Shown: positions 1 to 9,607, numbered from the stretch's first letter. The stretch: DNA of 41,233 nt from Candidatus Parepulonipiscium sp. PG-Nuni2H_MBin01 (GCA_001994995.1 MDJM01000041.1:1-41233); one strand, 5' to 3'. Notes: generated by a model from the letters alone, not told the origin. Program-made: numbers and translations.

Positions 1-53
1 CGTAGAGCTCGGTAAACATATCTAGCTAGTAAAAGTAGATACTTCCCAAGAAG

Positions 54-75
54 CCCACACTTCTATAAGTGGGGG
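54..75 (-). other. hairpin just past the first GGDEF-EAL gene
   Basis: An imperfect inverted repeat with 9-nt arms, one mismatch and a 4-nt loop begins five bases after the stop codon of the minus-strand gene ending at 80. It has no T-run on the minus strand, so it is at best a weak terminator or an mRNA 3' end structure. The rest of positions 1-79 holds nothing I recognise. Confidence 0.4.
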
Positions 76-79
76 TAGT

Positions 80-2389
80 TCACATAGTAAGCATTTTAAT
101 AAGTTCATTCCATGTAATTGGTTTAGAGAAATAGTACCCTTGAATAAGACCAAATTGATTTAGGCTATCAAATTGGTGCTGAGTTTCAATCCCCTCTAAA
201 ATCATCTCCATCCCTAAAGCCGTAGATATTCTATTAATACCATCAATAATAGCAATTTCCTTAATCGTCGTATCGTCAACAAAAATCTTATCAATCTTGA
301 TAATATCTAGCGAATATTCTTTTAAGTAACTAAAACTTGAATAACCTGTTCCAAAATCATCAAGCGCAAATCGTATCCCAAGGTTTTGTAGCTGTTTAAT
401 ATTTTGTTTTACAATATCCCTATCCTCAATTAATATCCCTTCTGTAATCTCAAGGCAAATTAAGTTATAATCAATGGAATACTTATCTAAAATCGCTTTA
501 ACATTATCCACAAAATCATCTTCCATAATATGAATAGGAGAAATATTAATAGAAATTTGCAGCCTCGTTCCCATATCCAACAATTGTCGTAAATCTTTAG
601 CAACCCTTTCAATAATCCAATTACTTAAATCAATAATAAGCCTAGATTGCTCAGCAATATAAATAAATTGATTTGGAGGAACAAACCCTAAATCCTTGCT
701 AAACCATCTAATAAGTGCTTCTGCTTTTACAATCTGTTTATCTTTATCAATAATAGGTTGATAATTAAGCACAAACTCTTCCGAGTCAATAGCCCATTTT
801 AACGTCTCTTTAATTCTCTCCTCATTGATATACACTGAGTATATATCATTATCAAATATTAATAACTGCGATGTATTAAGCTCTTTACATCTTCTAATCA
901 TAACGTAAATCTTAGTAATCATATCATCTTCAATACCACATTGAGTCGGGTTAGCAATAGCTGCTGCGTTAAAATCAATCTTTATTGGTTTAGTGTATTG
1001 CAGTGGCTGCGCAAATTTAGGCAAAATAATTTGTTCGTAAAATCTGCCAATATCATTAGCAATTTGGCTAAGCTCTGCTATAATTAAAAACTCGTTACCA
1101 GAGTATCTAACAGCAGTACCATCAGTTCCGTCCATAGCTTCATTTAGTAAATTAGCAATGTCTATTAACACTTTATCCCCTATATAGTCGCCACATGCAT
1201 CATTAATTCCTTTAAAATTCTTAACGTCTAATAACATAATTACAAATGGGTTACCTTTGTTGGAGAACGTTCTATAAAGTGTTTTAAACATCTTTCTATT
1301 AGGCAGACCAGTTAGCTCATCATAGTAAATTAAGTATTTAATTTTTTTAGGTAAACTTTTCTCAATAAACTTAGCCATTTCAGCCACTCGGCTAATTCCT
1401 GTATTGTACTCAGGGTAATCCTCTCCTAATTCATCAATAATGTGAATTAAACTGCTGATAGCTCCAAATACAGGCTGTAGTATAAAAATAAGCATAATGA
1501 CAATTAACAAAGTAATCCCGAAAGTTAACACTAAAATTTGCGATATTACATTAGAGCTATTATTAGCCACATAGTCATTTGCTTTAATGCTATCTAAGTC
1601 AATAGCCATCACAATACCAAAATCTTGATGAAATGATGTATCATATTCAATAATATTATAATTCGCATCTTTATATATTGCGTCGTAATCCAAGTCATAA
1701 CTAACATCTGAGATAAAATGGCCATCATAAATATAACTAACGTTGTTATTGTAGTGAACATACATATCCGTATTAGCAATCCTATAAGAGCTTTGCATAA
1801 ATTCTAAAAAGTCTTCTAAGTAAATGCTTAGCAACACAGTACCTATAGGTTCGTTAGTGACAGGGTCGTTAATAAATTTGATAATGCTAGCAGTAATTTT
1901 ATCAGTAAAAATATTTGAGTATGGAGTTCCTAGCACAGCGCTATCTGCATATAGTAAACTTTCATCATACCAACCTCGTTCATAAATATTGTAATTAGTA
2001 CCTAACCCCGAAATTGAATCTACAACTAGTTCCCCTGGAATGCTAACTATAGATATATTGTTGATAAAACTAAGGTTAGTAGTAATGTGGGTAAAATTAT
2101 GCATATTATCCCATAGTGTACTAATCATTTCATCCGATGTACCGTCAGTATTAATTTGTTGCAGACATTCTACAATGTCTTTGTCGCTAGCTATTGCCTC
2201 AGCAGTATCGTAAAGGAGCGTTAAATTATTATAGAGCTTATTGATAGTATCATCGGCTTGCATACTGCTAACAAAATAAGCGGTGTTATCATCAATTAAG
2301 TCTATAGAAGTAATTGTCATATACCATACAACTACGGCAAATATAGCGCCTAAAAGTAGTAGTTTAGAGTCAACTAGTTTAATTTTCAT
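80..2389 (-). CDS. Membrane Cache-GGDEF-EAL protein, probable c-di-GMP phosphodiesterase (SGNEF variant)
   Basis: This 769-residue protein has an N-terminal TM helix (about 9-30), an extracytoplasmic sensor of about 250 residues, a second TM (about 281-304), a short linker, a GGDEF domain (about 355-510) and an EAL domain (about 540-769). The sensor has Cache hallmarks: Y-x4-R-x-W-Y near 133-142 and a GTPY segment. The EAL catalytic set is complete: EAL at 557-559, SINISP, LEITEG, DDFGTGYSS, KIDK, EGIET and QGYYF. It should therefore hydrolyse c-di-GMP at the inner membrane face. The GGDEF signature reads SGNEF (430-434), losing both the first Gly and the acidic third residue, so cyclase activity is unlikely. 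There is no RxxD inhibitory site. AGGAGG lies 8 nt before the ATG. It is the last gene of the minus-strand set, 47 nt after the neighbour at 2437-4755, with a terminator in the gap. Confidence 0.93.
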   Translation of the reverse strand: MKIKLVDSKLLLLGAIFAVVVWYMTITSIDLIDDNTAYFVSSMQADDTINKLYNNLTLLYDTAEAIASDKDIVECLQQINTDGTSDEMISTLWDNMHNFTHITTNLSFINNISIVSIPGELVVDSISGLGTNYNIYERGWYDESLLYADSAVLGTPYSNIFTDKITASIIKFINDPVTNEPIGTVLLSIYLEDFLEFMQSSYRIANTDMYVHYNNNVSYIYDGHFISDVSYDLDYDAIYKDANYNIIEYDTSFHQDFGIVMAIDLDSIKANDYVANNSSNVISQILVLTFGITLLIVIMLIFILQPVFGAISSLIHIIDELGEDYPEYNTGISRVAEMAKFIEKSLPKKIKYLIYYDELTGLPNRKMFKTLYRTFSNKGNPFVIMLLDVKNFKGINDACGDYIGDKVLIDIANLLNEAMDGTDGTAVRYSGNEFLIIAELSQIANDIGRFYEQIILPKFAQPLQYTKPIKIDFNAAAIANPTQCGIEDDMITKIYVMIRRCKELNTSQLLIFDNDIYSVYINEERIKETLKWAIDSEEFVLNYQPIIDKDKQIVKAEALIRWFSKDLGFVPPNQFIYIAEQSRLIIDLSNWIIERVAKDLRQLLDMGTRLQISINISPIHIMEDDFVDNVKAILDKYSIDYNLICLEITEGILIEDRDIVKQNIKQLQNLGIRFALDDFGTGYSSFSYLKEYSLDIIKIDKIFVDDTTIKEIAIIDGINRISTALGMEMILEGIETQHQFDSLNQFGLIQGYYFSKPITWNELIKMLTM

Positions 2390-2410
2390 TGTTCAGTCCT
2401 CCTGTAGTTA

Positions 2411-2435
2411 AAAAAAAGCCGATATTGAAATCGGC
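2411..2435 (-). terminator. intrinsic terminator between two GGDEF-EAL genes
   Basis: A six-base-pair GCCGAT/ATCGGC stem with a 6-nt loop (2418-2435) is followed on the minus strand by seven T (2411-2417). It starts one base after the stop codon of the gene at 2437-4755. The ribosome site of the next gene (2398-2403) follows only 7 nt after the T-run, so the downstream gene needs read-through, RNA processing or an internal promoter. Confidence 0.8.
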
Positions 2436-2436
2436 C

Positions 2437-4755
2437 TTAACCTAGTAATTTAATAAATTCTGCCCATATAATTGGTCTTGAGAAGTAATAACCTTGGATA
2501 AGCCCAAATTTATTTAGATTATCAAATTGGTCTTGAGTTTCAACACCTTCTAGAACCATCTCCATTCCTAGAGCAGTTGAGATACGGCTAATACCGTCTA
2601 TAATCGCAATTTCTTTTTCAGATGCATTATCTACAAAAATCTTATCAATTTTAATAATATCTAGATTGTATTCTTTAAGATAACTAAAGCTAGAGTAGCC
2701 AGTACCGAAGTCATCTAGAGCGAAATGAATTCCTAAATCTTGCAACACCTTAATATTTCTCTTAACAATGTCGCGGTCTTCAATTAATACCCCTTCAGTA
2801 ATTTCAAGACAAATAAGGTGATAATCGATATTGTATTTATTTAGAATAAAAGTAACATCATCAACAAACGTCTCTTCCATAATGTGAATAGGCGAAATAT
2901 TAATAGAGATTTGCATAGTCTTACCTGTTGCTATTAAAGAGCTTAAATCTTTAGCCACGCGCTCCATAATCCAGTTACTAAGGTCAATTATTAACCTAGA
3001 CTGCTCAGCGATATAAATAAATTGGTTGGGTGGAACAAACCCTAATTCCTTACTAAACCATCTAACTAACGCTTCAGCCTTAACCACATTTTTGTTAGGG
3101 TCAATGATAGGTTGGTAATTAAGAACAAACTCTTCTGAATCAATCGCCGTTTTTAGCGTTTCTTTAATCTTTTCTTCATTAACATACACTGAATATATAT
3201 CATTATCGAATAACAGCAGTTGAGACATATTAAGGTCCTTGCTCTTTTTAATCATCACATAGATTTTAGTAATCATATCATCTTCATTGCCACATTGTTC
3301 TGGATTGCATATCGCTGCTGAGTTAAATTCAATTAAAATAGGCTTTTTGTCTGGATATTGGAAAGGCTCTTCAAATTTAGATAAAATACTTTCTTCATAA
3401 AATTTGCCTATATTGTTATTAATTTGATTTATAGGAACTATAATTAAAAACTCATCCCCAGAATACCTAATAGCAGTACCATCTGTATGTTCCACTGACT
3501 GATTTAAATATTCCCCTATTTGAATCAGCACCTTATCCCCCGTATGGTCACCGCATGCATCGTTAATCCCTTTAAAGTTTCTAACGTCTAATAACATAAC
3601 TACAAATGGATTGCCTTTGTTAGAAAACGTTCTATATAGAGTCTTAAACATTTTTCTATTAGGCAAACCTGTTAGCTCATCATAATAAATCAAATATTTA
3701 ATCTTCTTAGGTAAACTTTGTTCTATAAACTCCGCCATTTCTGCAACTTTACTAATTCCCATATTATACTCAGGGTAGTCTTCTCCTAGCTCCTCAATAA
3801 TGTGAATTAAACTGCTAATAGCAGAAAATACAGGGCGTAGTATTATTACAAGACCAACTCCAATAACAATGGCTATACCAATCGTTAATATAATGATTTG
3901 ATTAATAACAAATTGACTATTGCTAGATACGTATTCGTTATGTTTAATAGTATCTAGATTAACTGCTAAAGCTACATCTAACTCAGATTCAAATACATCA
4001 TCAAATAAAATAACATTAAAATTTGCGTCTTTATATAAAACATCAAAATCTACGTCCTCAGCCTGTACATTAGTAACAAAATTGCCGCCATAGCTATAAG
4101 TGACATTGCCATCATACCTAATAAAAATATCAGTTTCAGCAATTCTATAAGCTTCTTGAATTTCTCTAATTAAACTAGACATAAACATATTTAGAATAAC
4201 GCAGCCTAATGGCTCTCCTGTAACAGGGTCATGTACAACCTTAACGATACTCGCAGTAATTTCTCCTGTAGTTAAGTTAGCATAAGGAGTTGCTATTACT
4301 GGATACGTTTTATCTAGCATAGAATCCTCAAACCACTCACGCTCTTGTGTAATAAAATTTTTAAGTAAACCGCTATAAGATGAGTAGGCAAACTCGCCAT
4401 CTAGACTAGTAACAATAATACGGTCAACAAATGTAAGATTGCCCATAATGTGAATAAAGTTATTAATATTATCATTTAAATCATTTAAAATTTCGTCATT
4501 ATAACCGCCCTCTTCGGCAGCACTTTGTAGTGCACTAATAATATCCTTATCAGCAGCAACGGCGTTAGCAGTATCTTTAAGTAATTTAATATCCTCGCTA
4601 AATTGTGCCATGATATCTACGGCTTGCATATCGCTAACAAAATAAGCAGTGTTCTCATCAATTAAATCAATTGAAGTTACGGTCATATAGAATACAACAA
4701 CAAAAAACACAGCTCCTAGTATAAGTAATCTGGCATCTAATAACTTAATTTTCAT
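2437..4755 (-). CDS. Membrane Cache-GGDEF-EAL protein, probable c-di-GMP phosphodiesterase
   Basis: A 772-residue paralogue of the protein at 80-2389 with the same order: TM, Cache sensor, TM, GGDEF, EAL. The N-terminal signal anchor and the cytoplasmic half are nearly colinear with it; the sensor is the divergent part. The Cache pocket keeps R-x-W followed by F instead of Y, and the later pocket acid is N (ILNMF). The GGDEF motif is SGDEF (432-436). The metal-binding Asp of LLDVRNFK and the Asn of GIND are kept, so residual cyclase activity or GTP binding cannot be excluded. EAL at 561-563 and all downstream catalytic motifs are intact, predicting phosphodiesterase activity. A good AGGAGG precedes the ATG. 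A perfect leader hairpin (4781-4803) lies 25 nt upstream, and the gap to the preceding gene is 55 nt, so co-transcription with 4811-7111 is likely. Confidence 0.93.
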   Translation of the reverse strand: MKIKLLDARLLILGAVFFVVVFYMTVTSIDLIDENTAYFVSDMQAVDIMAQFSEDIKLLKDTANAVAADKDIISALQSAAEEGGYNDEILNDLNDNINNFIHIMGNLTFVDRIIVTSLDGEFAYSSYSGLLKNFITQEREWFEDSMLDKTYPVIATPYANLTTGEITASIVKVVHDPVTGEPLGCVILNMFMSSLIREIQEAYRIAETDIFIRYDGNVTYSYGGNFVTNVQAEDVDFDVLYKDANFNVILFDDVFESELDVALAVNLDTIKHNEYVSSNSQFVINQIIILTIGIAIVIGVGLVIILRPVFSAISSLIHIIEELGEDYPEYNMGISKVAEMAEFIEQSLPKKIKYLIYYDELTGLPNRKMFKTLYRTFSNKGNPFVVMLLDVRNFKGINDACGDHTGDKVLIQIGEYLNQSVEHTDGTAIRYSGDEFLIIVPINQINNNIGKFYEESILSKFEEPFQYPDKKPILIEFNSAAICNPEQCGNEDDMITKIYVMIKKSKDLNMSQLLLFDNDIYSVYVNEEKIKETLKTAIDSEEFVLNYQPIIDPNKNVVKAEALVRWFSKELGFVPPNQFIYIAEQSRLIIDLSNWIMERVAKDLSSLIATGKTMQISINISPIHIMEETFVDDVTFILNKYNIDYHLICLEITEGVLIEDRDIVKRNIKVLQDLGIHFALDDFGTGYSSFSYLKEYNLDIIKIDKIFVDNASEKEIAIIDGISRISTALGMEMVLEGVETQDQFDNLNKFGLIQGYYFSRPIIWAEFIKLLG

Positions 4756-4780
4756 CCTTATTCCTCCTTGATTATATAAC

Positions 4781-4803
4781 GGAGCCGTTAAGTTAACAGC
4801 TCC
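4781..4803 (-). promoter_or_regulatory. leader hairpin of the GCTGTTAACTT family (copy 1)
   Basis: A perfect 10-bp hairpin (one G-U pair) with a 3-nt loop. On the minus strand it contains GCTGTTAACTTAA and ends 25 nt before the ATG at 4755. There is no T-run, so it is not a terminator. The same core occurs before four other minus-strand GGDEF genes. Confidence 0.65.
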
Positions 4804-4810
4804 TATATAA

Positions 4811-7111
4811 TTATAAAAATTTAATAAACTCCGACCATACTACCGGCTTAGAAAAGTAGTAACCTTGAATTAAGCCGAACTTCTTTAACTGCTGAAACTG
4901 CTCAGCCGTTTCAATACCCTCCAAAATCATTTGCATACCTAGCGCTTGAGAGATGCGACTAATACCATCTATGATAGCATAGTCTTTAGTGGTAGAGTTT
5001 TGTACAAACATCTTATCAATTTTAATAATATCCAGATTGTATTCTTTAAGATAACTAAAACTAGAATATCCTGTTCCAAAATCATCTAGCGCTAAAACAA
5101 TACCAAGCTCCTGCAGAGCCTTAATATTTTGCTTAACAACCGCTCTCTCCTCAATTAAAATAGACTCCGTAATCTCAAAACAAATATAGGTGTAATCTAT
5201 ATCATATTTCCCTAAAATAGCTTTAATATTACTAACAAAGTCATCTTCCATAATTTGAATTGGAGAAATGTTAATAGAGATTGGAATTGGGCGGCCTTGC
5301 TGAAATAGCGTTTGTAAATCTTTAGCTACACGCTCAATAATCCAGTTGCCTAAATCTATAATAAGCCTAGACTGCTCCGCTATATAGATAAACTTATCAG
5401 GAGGAACGAAACCTATATCTTTACTGTACCAACGGATAAGAGCCTCTGCTTTTTTAACATTCATATGCTCATCTACAATAGGCTGATAGTTAACCACAAA
5501 CTCCGCGTCCCAAACAGTTGTTTTAAGCGACGACTTAATGCGCTCCTCGTTAACATATATAGAATACACATCGTTGTTAAACAAATACAATCGCTGAGTA
5601 TTAAGTTCCTTACATTGCTTAAGCATAACATAGATTTTAGTAATCATATCATCTTCAGTTCCACAGTGGATTGGGCTAACGACTGCTACAGAGTTAAATT
5701 CCACTTGAATAGCGTTTTTATCATTGTAGCAAAAAGGTTCCTCAAACCTTGGTAAAATATTGCCTTCAAAAAACTCACCAATATTGTTCTCCACCTGTTG
5801 AGACTCCACTAATATAAGAAACTCATCGCCAGAGTATCTAATTACAAAGCCAGCAGTTCCCATTAACGCTTGAGTTAGCCTTTGGCCTATATCAATTAAA
5901 ACCAAATCGCCAGTATCATCTCCAAATGTGTCATTAATGCCTTTAAAATTTTTAATATCAAGTAACATAGTAACAAAAGGTTTAGTAGTGGTAGTAAAAT
6001 TTCTATAAATTGATTTAAACATCTTTCTGTTAGGTAAGCCAGTAAGCTCATCATAGTATATTAAATATTTAATTTTCTTGGGCAAACTCTGCTCAATAAA
6101 TCGTGCCATATGAGCAACTTTACTTATGCCCATGTTTTTCTCAGGATAATCCTCTCCTAGCTCCTCTATAATATGCACCAAGCTACCGATTGCTGAAAAA
6201 ACTGGTTTAAGTAGAAAGTATAGCCCCACCAAGATAATTATCGAGATGCCAAATGTTAGTGCTAATATTATAGCTATAACAAAAGTGCTATTTCGTTGCA
6301 TAAAGTCATTAGCTTTAAGTGAGTTTAAGTCAACTGCGAGTACACACATTACATCATCATTTAAAATGGGCCAACTGACTATCTCAAAGTTTTTATTTTT
6401 GTATAGTTCATCATAGTCAATTTCACCAGGCGTATATCTTAGTTCATCATTTAAAGTATATAATGTACCATCTGCATATTCTAAAAATATATCTAGATTA
6501 GCAATTCTAAACTCTCTGTCTAATTCGTATATTAGGCTATCAGCTGATATATTAAGCAGGACCACACCTATCGGTTCGCCAGTAACTGGGTCATGAATAA
6601 ATTTAGCAACCGTGCATGTAAGTATATTTCCTAGGAAATTGCCATAAATGTCGGTGACAATAGCTTCATCGCTATATAGCATTTCTTGGCTAAACCACGG
6701 CCGCTCATCTAGATAGTAGCCTTCTACAAATTGGTCATCAGATACTATAAACTCGCCCGGAATACTGGCTATAGAGATTGAGCGAATAAAGCTAAGGTTG
6801 GTCATGATGTGAATGAAATTATGTATATTATAGCTGATTAAATCAATGTCTTCTTGTGTATATCCTTCTTCGTTTACTTTCTGCAAAGTTTCTACTATTA
6901 AATTGTTGTTCGCCAGAGATTGGCTAGTGGCTTTAAGTAGATCTAGTTTGCTGTTAAATTGCTCCTTAACATCATCGCTTTGCATTGTAGTTATAAATTT
7001 AGCGGTGTTGTTGTCGATGAGGCTGATGGAGGTTAGCGTAATGTAGAGTACTGTTGTTATAAACAGTAGAAGTATTGCTATAAGCTTTGGGTCGGTGAAT
7101 TTTAATTTCAT
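4811..7111 (-). CDS. Membrane Cache-GGDEF-EAL protein, probable c-di-GMP phosphodiesterase
   Basis: A 766-residue member of the seven-paralogue family. TM helices lie near 8-30 and 278-302, flanking a Cache sensor with Y-x4-R-P-W-F and an IYGN segment; the distal pocket Asp is replaced by Asn (LLNIS). The GGDEF motif is SGDEF (427-431) with LLDIKNFKGIND intact and no RxxD site. EAL (556-558), SINISP, FEITES, DDFGTGYSS, KIDK, EGIET and QGYYF are all present, so hydrolysis of c-di-GMP is the likely activity. It has its own promoter (7207-7235) and leader hairpin (7133-7159), and it follows the terminator of the gene at 7281-9584, so it probably heads a transcript that includes 2437-4755. The ribosome site is AGGAGG, 7 nt before the ATG. 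Confidence 0.93.
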   Translation of the reverse strand: MKLKFTDPKLIAILLLFITTVLYITLTSISLIDNNTAKFITTMQSDDVKEQFNSKLDLLKATSQSLANNNLIVETLQKVNEEGYTQEDIDLISYNIHNFIHIMTNLSFIRSISIASIPGEFIVSDDQFVEGYYLDERPWFSQEMLYSDEAIVTDIYGNFLGNILTCTVAKFIHDPVTGEPIGVVLLNISADSLIYELDREFRIANLDIFLEYADGTLYTLNDELRYTPGEIDYDELYKNKNFEIVSWPILNDDVMCVLAVDLNSLKANDFMQRNSTFVIAIILALTFGISIIILVGLYFLLKPVFSAIGSLVHIIEELGEDYPEKNMGISKVAHMARFIEQSLPKKIKYLIYYDELTGLPNRKMFKSIYRNFTTTTKPFVTMLLDIKNFKGINDTFGDDTGDLVLIDIGQRLTQALMGTAGFVIRYSGDEFLILVESQQVENNIGEFFEGNILPRFEEPFCYNDKNAIQVEFNSVAVVSPIHCGTEDDMITKIYVMLKQCKELNTQRLYLFNNDVYSIYVNEERIKSSLKTTVWDAEFVVNYQPIVDEHMNVKKAEALIRWYSKDIGFVPPDKFIYIAEQSRLIIDLGNWIIERVAKDLQTLFQQGRPIPISINISPIQIMEDDFVSNIKAILGKYDIDYTYICFEITESILIEERAVVKQNIKALQELGIVLALDDFGTGYSSFSYLKEYNLDIIKIDKMFVQNSTTKDYAIIDGISRISQALGMQMILEGIETAEQFQQLKKFGLIQGYYFSKPVVWSEFIKFL

Positions 7112-7132
7112 AGTTTCCTCCTAATTTCAGCA

Positions 7133-7159
7133 GAGGCCCTGCTAAGTTAACAGCACCTC
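7133..7159 (-). promoter_or_regulatory. leader hairpin of the GCTGTTAACTT family (copy 2)
   Basis: GAGG/CCTC and CTG/CAG arms with one wobble and one mismatch enclose the minus-strand core GCTGTTAACTTAG. It ends 21 nt before the ATG at 7111 and lies inside the leader predicted from the promoter at 7207-7235, so it should be transcribed. Confidence 0.6.
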
Positions 7160-7206
7160 ATTAGATACTTAACCTTTTATTATTTTAAAAACTTAATATT
7201 ACCCTA

Positions 7207-7235
7207 ATTTTATCATATATTAGTATCGTTATCAA
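7207..7235 (-). promoter_or_regulatory. sigma-A-type promoter for the gene at 4811-7111
   Basis: On the minus strand TTGATA (7230-7235) is followed by a 17-nt spacer and TAAAAT (7207-7212). It predicts a leader of nearly 90 nt containing the hairpin at 7133-7159. Confidence 0.6.
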
Positions 7236-7249
7236 ACTTTATTTTGTTA

Positions 7250-7277
7250 TATAAAAACAAAAAAGCCCGAAGGCTTT
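7250..7277 (-). terminator. intrinsic terminator with UUCG loop
   Basis: AAAGCC-TTCG-GGCTTT (7262-7277 read on minus) begins 3 nt after the stop of the gene at 7281-9584 and runs into a T-rich tail. It separates that gene from the promoter at 7207-7235. Confidence 0.85.
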
Positions 7278-7280
7278 ATG

Positions 7281-9584
7281 TTATAAATCTAAAAATTTGA
7301 TAAATTCTTCCCATACTACAGGTTTTGAGAAATAATATCCTTGAATTAACCCGAACTTGTGTAACACATCAAACTGCTCTTGCGTCTCCACTCCTTCTAT
7401 AACCATTTGCATTCCTAACGTATCTGAAATACGCTTAATTCCATCAATAATCGCATATTCTTTTTCAGACGCATCATCGACAAAAATCTTATCAATCTTA
7501 ATAATGTCGAGAGAATACTCTTTAAGATAACTAAAGCTAGAATATCCCGTTCCAAAATCATCTAGCGCTAAAGTAATTCCTAAATCCTGCAGCGCGCGTA
7601 AATTGTGTTTAACAATATCTCTTTCCTCTAACAATATCCCCTCTGTTATTTCAAAACATACATATTTATAATCAATGTCATATGCATCTAAAATGCTTTG
7701 CGACTTAGTAACAAAATCATCTTCCATAAGTTGTATTGGCGAAATATTAATAGAAATTTGTAGCGGCTTATTAACTTTAAATAACGTCTGCAAATCTTTC
7801 GCTACCCTCTCTATAATCCAATACCCTAAATCAATAATCATTCGAGTCTGCTCAGCCACATATATAAACTTATTAGGCGGCACAAATCCCAAATCTTTAC
7901 TAAACCAGCGCACCAACGCCTCTGCTTTTCTTACAACCTTAGCCCCGTCCACAATAGGCTGATAGTTAATAACAAACTCCTCTTGCTCAATAGCAAGCTT
8001 AAGCGACTCTTTAATACGTTCCTCATTAACATATATAGAATACACATCATTACTAAACACAAATAGGCGCTGAGTATTAAGCTCCTTACATTCCCTAAGC
8101 ATAACATAAATTTTAGTAATCATATCTTCTTCAGTACCACAATGTATAGGATTAACAACTGCTACAGCATTAAACTCCACTTGAATAGGTTTACTATCAT
8201 TATATTGTAGTGGCTGGCTAAAACGCGGTAAAATTTTTGTTTCATAAAACTCACCAACATTATTATCAATTTGGTCATGTTCTATTATAATGATGAATTC
8301 ATCACCAGAATAACGAATTGCAACGCCATCTGTTCCGGCTACTGCGCTTGTTAACTGTCTTCCTATCTCTATTAACACTAAATCTCCTATTTCATCTCCG
8401 CAGTTATCATTAATGCCTTTAAAGTTTTTAACATCTAATAAGATAATGGCAAAAGGCGCTTGAGTAACTGCAAATTTTTTATATAATATTTTAAACATCT
8501 TTCTATTAGGCAGTCCTGTTAACTCATCGTAGTAAATTAAATACTTGATTTTCTTAGGTAAACTATTTTCCACAAACTTAGCCATCTCACCAACTTTACT
8601 AATCCCCATATTATACTCAGGATAATCTTCTCCAAGCTCCTCAATAATATGAACTAAGCTAGTGATAGCTGAAAAAATAGGTTTAAGTAATACTATTAAC
8701 ACTATAATAATTATAATTGTAATAGCCAGAGTTAAACCAATAATTCTGCTAATAACATACGAGCTATTATCTGCTACAAATTCATTCTGTTTAATGCTAT
8801 CTAAATCCACCGCTAACACTAAGTGTGTGTCAGCATCAAAATATTCAATAAAAGATACATTTTTATCGGTGTATATAGCTTTATAATCAATATCTTGGTT
8901 ATCACTAAAAATCACTTCATCTTGATAGCTATAAATACTACCGCTAGGATAACTAATAAGCGCTTCTATATCAGCTATTCTATAACTATCTTTAATATTT
9001 AAAATTAAATCATCCAAAAAAATATCCAGCAACACAAATCCTAAAGTTTCACCGCTACTAGGGTCACTAACAACACGGATTATGCTACTTGCTTTCTTAC
9101 CAGTCATAATATCATCGTATACATCAGTTAAAGTAGCCTCTGAGTTAAAAAGCATATGTGTATCAAACCACTCACGAGAATAAACATCATAATTTTCTAA
9201 AACGCCACTTTCGCCCACAATAATATTGCTGCTAGGGCTTATTACGGTAATTGTATTAACAAAACTTAGATTAGCCATAATATGCGAGAAATTGTGTATG
9301 TTTTCGCGTAAAATTTGTGCATATTCATCTGTGTAACCATTTTCCTCTATAAGCTGTAGTGCCTCAATAATATCCTTATCTTCTGCTATAGCATTCGTCG
9401 TCTCTTTAAGTAAGTTAATATCATCTAATAGTTGAAATACAATATCTTCACTTTGCATATCGCCGATAAACGAAGCTGTAGTATTGTCAATTAAACCAAT
9501 AGAAGTAATAGTCATATAAACTACCACGCTTATAAATATTGCAACTAAAATTAGTAATTTAGAATCAGCCACCTTTACTTTCAT
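7281..9584 (-). CDS. Membrane Cache-GGDEF-EAL protein, probable c-di-GMP phosphodiesterase with a complete Cache pocket
   Basis: A 767-residue paralogue. The ATG at 9584 is chosen over an in-frame TTG one codon upstream because it sits 6 nt from AGGAGG. TM helices (about 9-31 and 277-300) bracket a sensor that keeps the pattern known for amino-acid-binding dCache domains: Y132, R137, W139, F140 (Tyr in the consensus), Y156, D158 and D187. Of the seven paralogues it retains this pattern best. The GGDEF motif is SGDEF (426-430) with LLDVKNFKGIND kept. EAL (555-557) and every later EAL catalytic motif are intact. It is transcribed divergently from the cyclase at 9781-11370, has a leader hairpin (9608-9635) 23 nt before the start, and ends in a strong terminator. 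Amino-acid sensing is inferred from motif matching only. Confidence 0.93.
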   Translation of the reverse strand: MKVKVADSKLLILVAIFISVVVYMTITSIGLIDNTTASFIGDMQSEDIVFQLLDDINLLKETTNAIAEDKDIIEALQLIEENGYTDEYAQILRENIHNFSHIMANLSFVNTITVISPSSNIIVGESGVLENYDVYSREWFDTHMLFNSEATLTDVYDDIMTGKKASSIIRVVSDPSSGETLGFVLLDIFLDDLILNIKDSYRIADIEALISYPSGSIYSYQDEVIFSDNQDIDYKAIYTDKNVSFIEYFDADTHLVLAVDLDSIKQNEFVADNSSYVISRIIGLTLAITIIIIIVLIVLLKPIFSAITSLVHIIEELGEDYPEYNMGISKVGEMAKFVENSLPKKIKYLIYYDELTGLPNRKMFKILYKKFAVTQAPFAIILLDVKNFKGINDNCGDEIGDLVLIEIGRQLTSAVAGTDGVAIRYSGDEFIIIIEHDQIDNNVGEFYETKILPRFSQPLQYNDSKPIQVEFNAVAVVNPIHCGTEEDMITKIYVMLRECKELNTQRLFVFSNDVYSIYVNEERIKESLKLAIEQEEFVINYQPIVDGAKVVRKAEALVRWFSKDLGFVPPNKFIYVAEQTRMIIDLGYWIIERVAKDLQTLFKVNKPLQISINISPIQLMEDDFVTKSQSILDAYDIDYKYVCFEITEGILLEERDIVKHNLRALQDLGITLALDDFGTGYSSFSYLKEYSLDIIKIDKIFVDDASEKEYAIIDGIKRISDTLGMQMVIEGVETQEQFDVLHKFGLIQGYYFSKPVVWEEFIKFLDL

Positions 9585-9607
9585 CAATAACCTCCTTATG
9601 TTGTAAC

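Noticed and set aside
2420..2455. Sigma-D-like TAAA-N13-GCCGATTT on minus
   Set aside because: The spacing is one or two bases short, and the GCCGAT is fully explained as the terminator stem.
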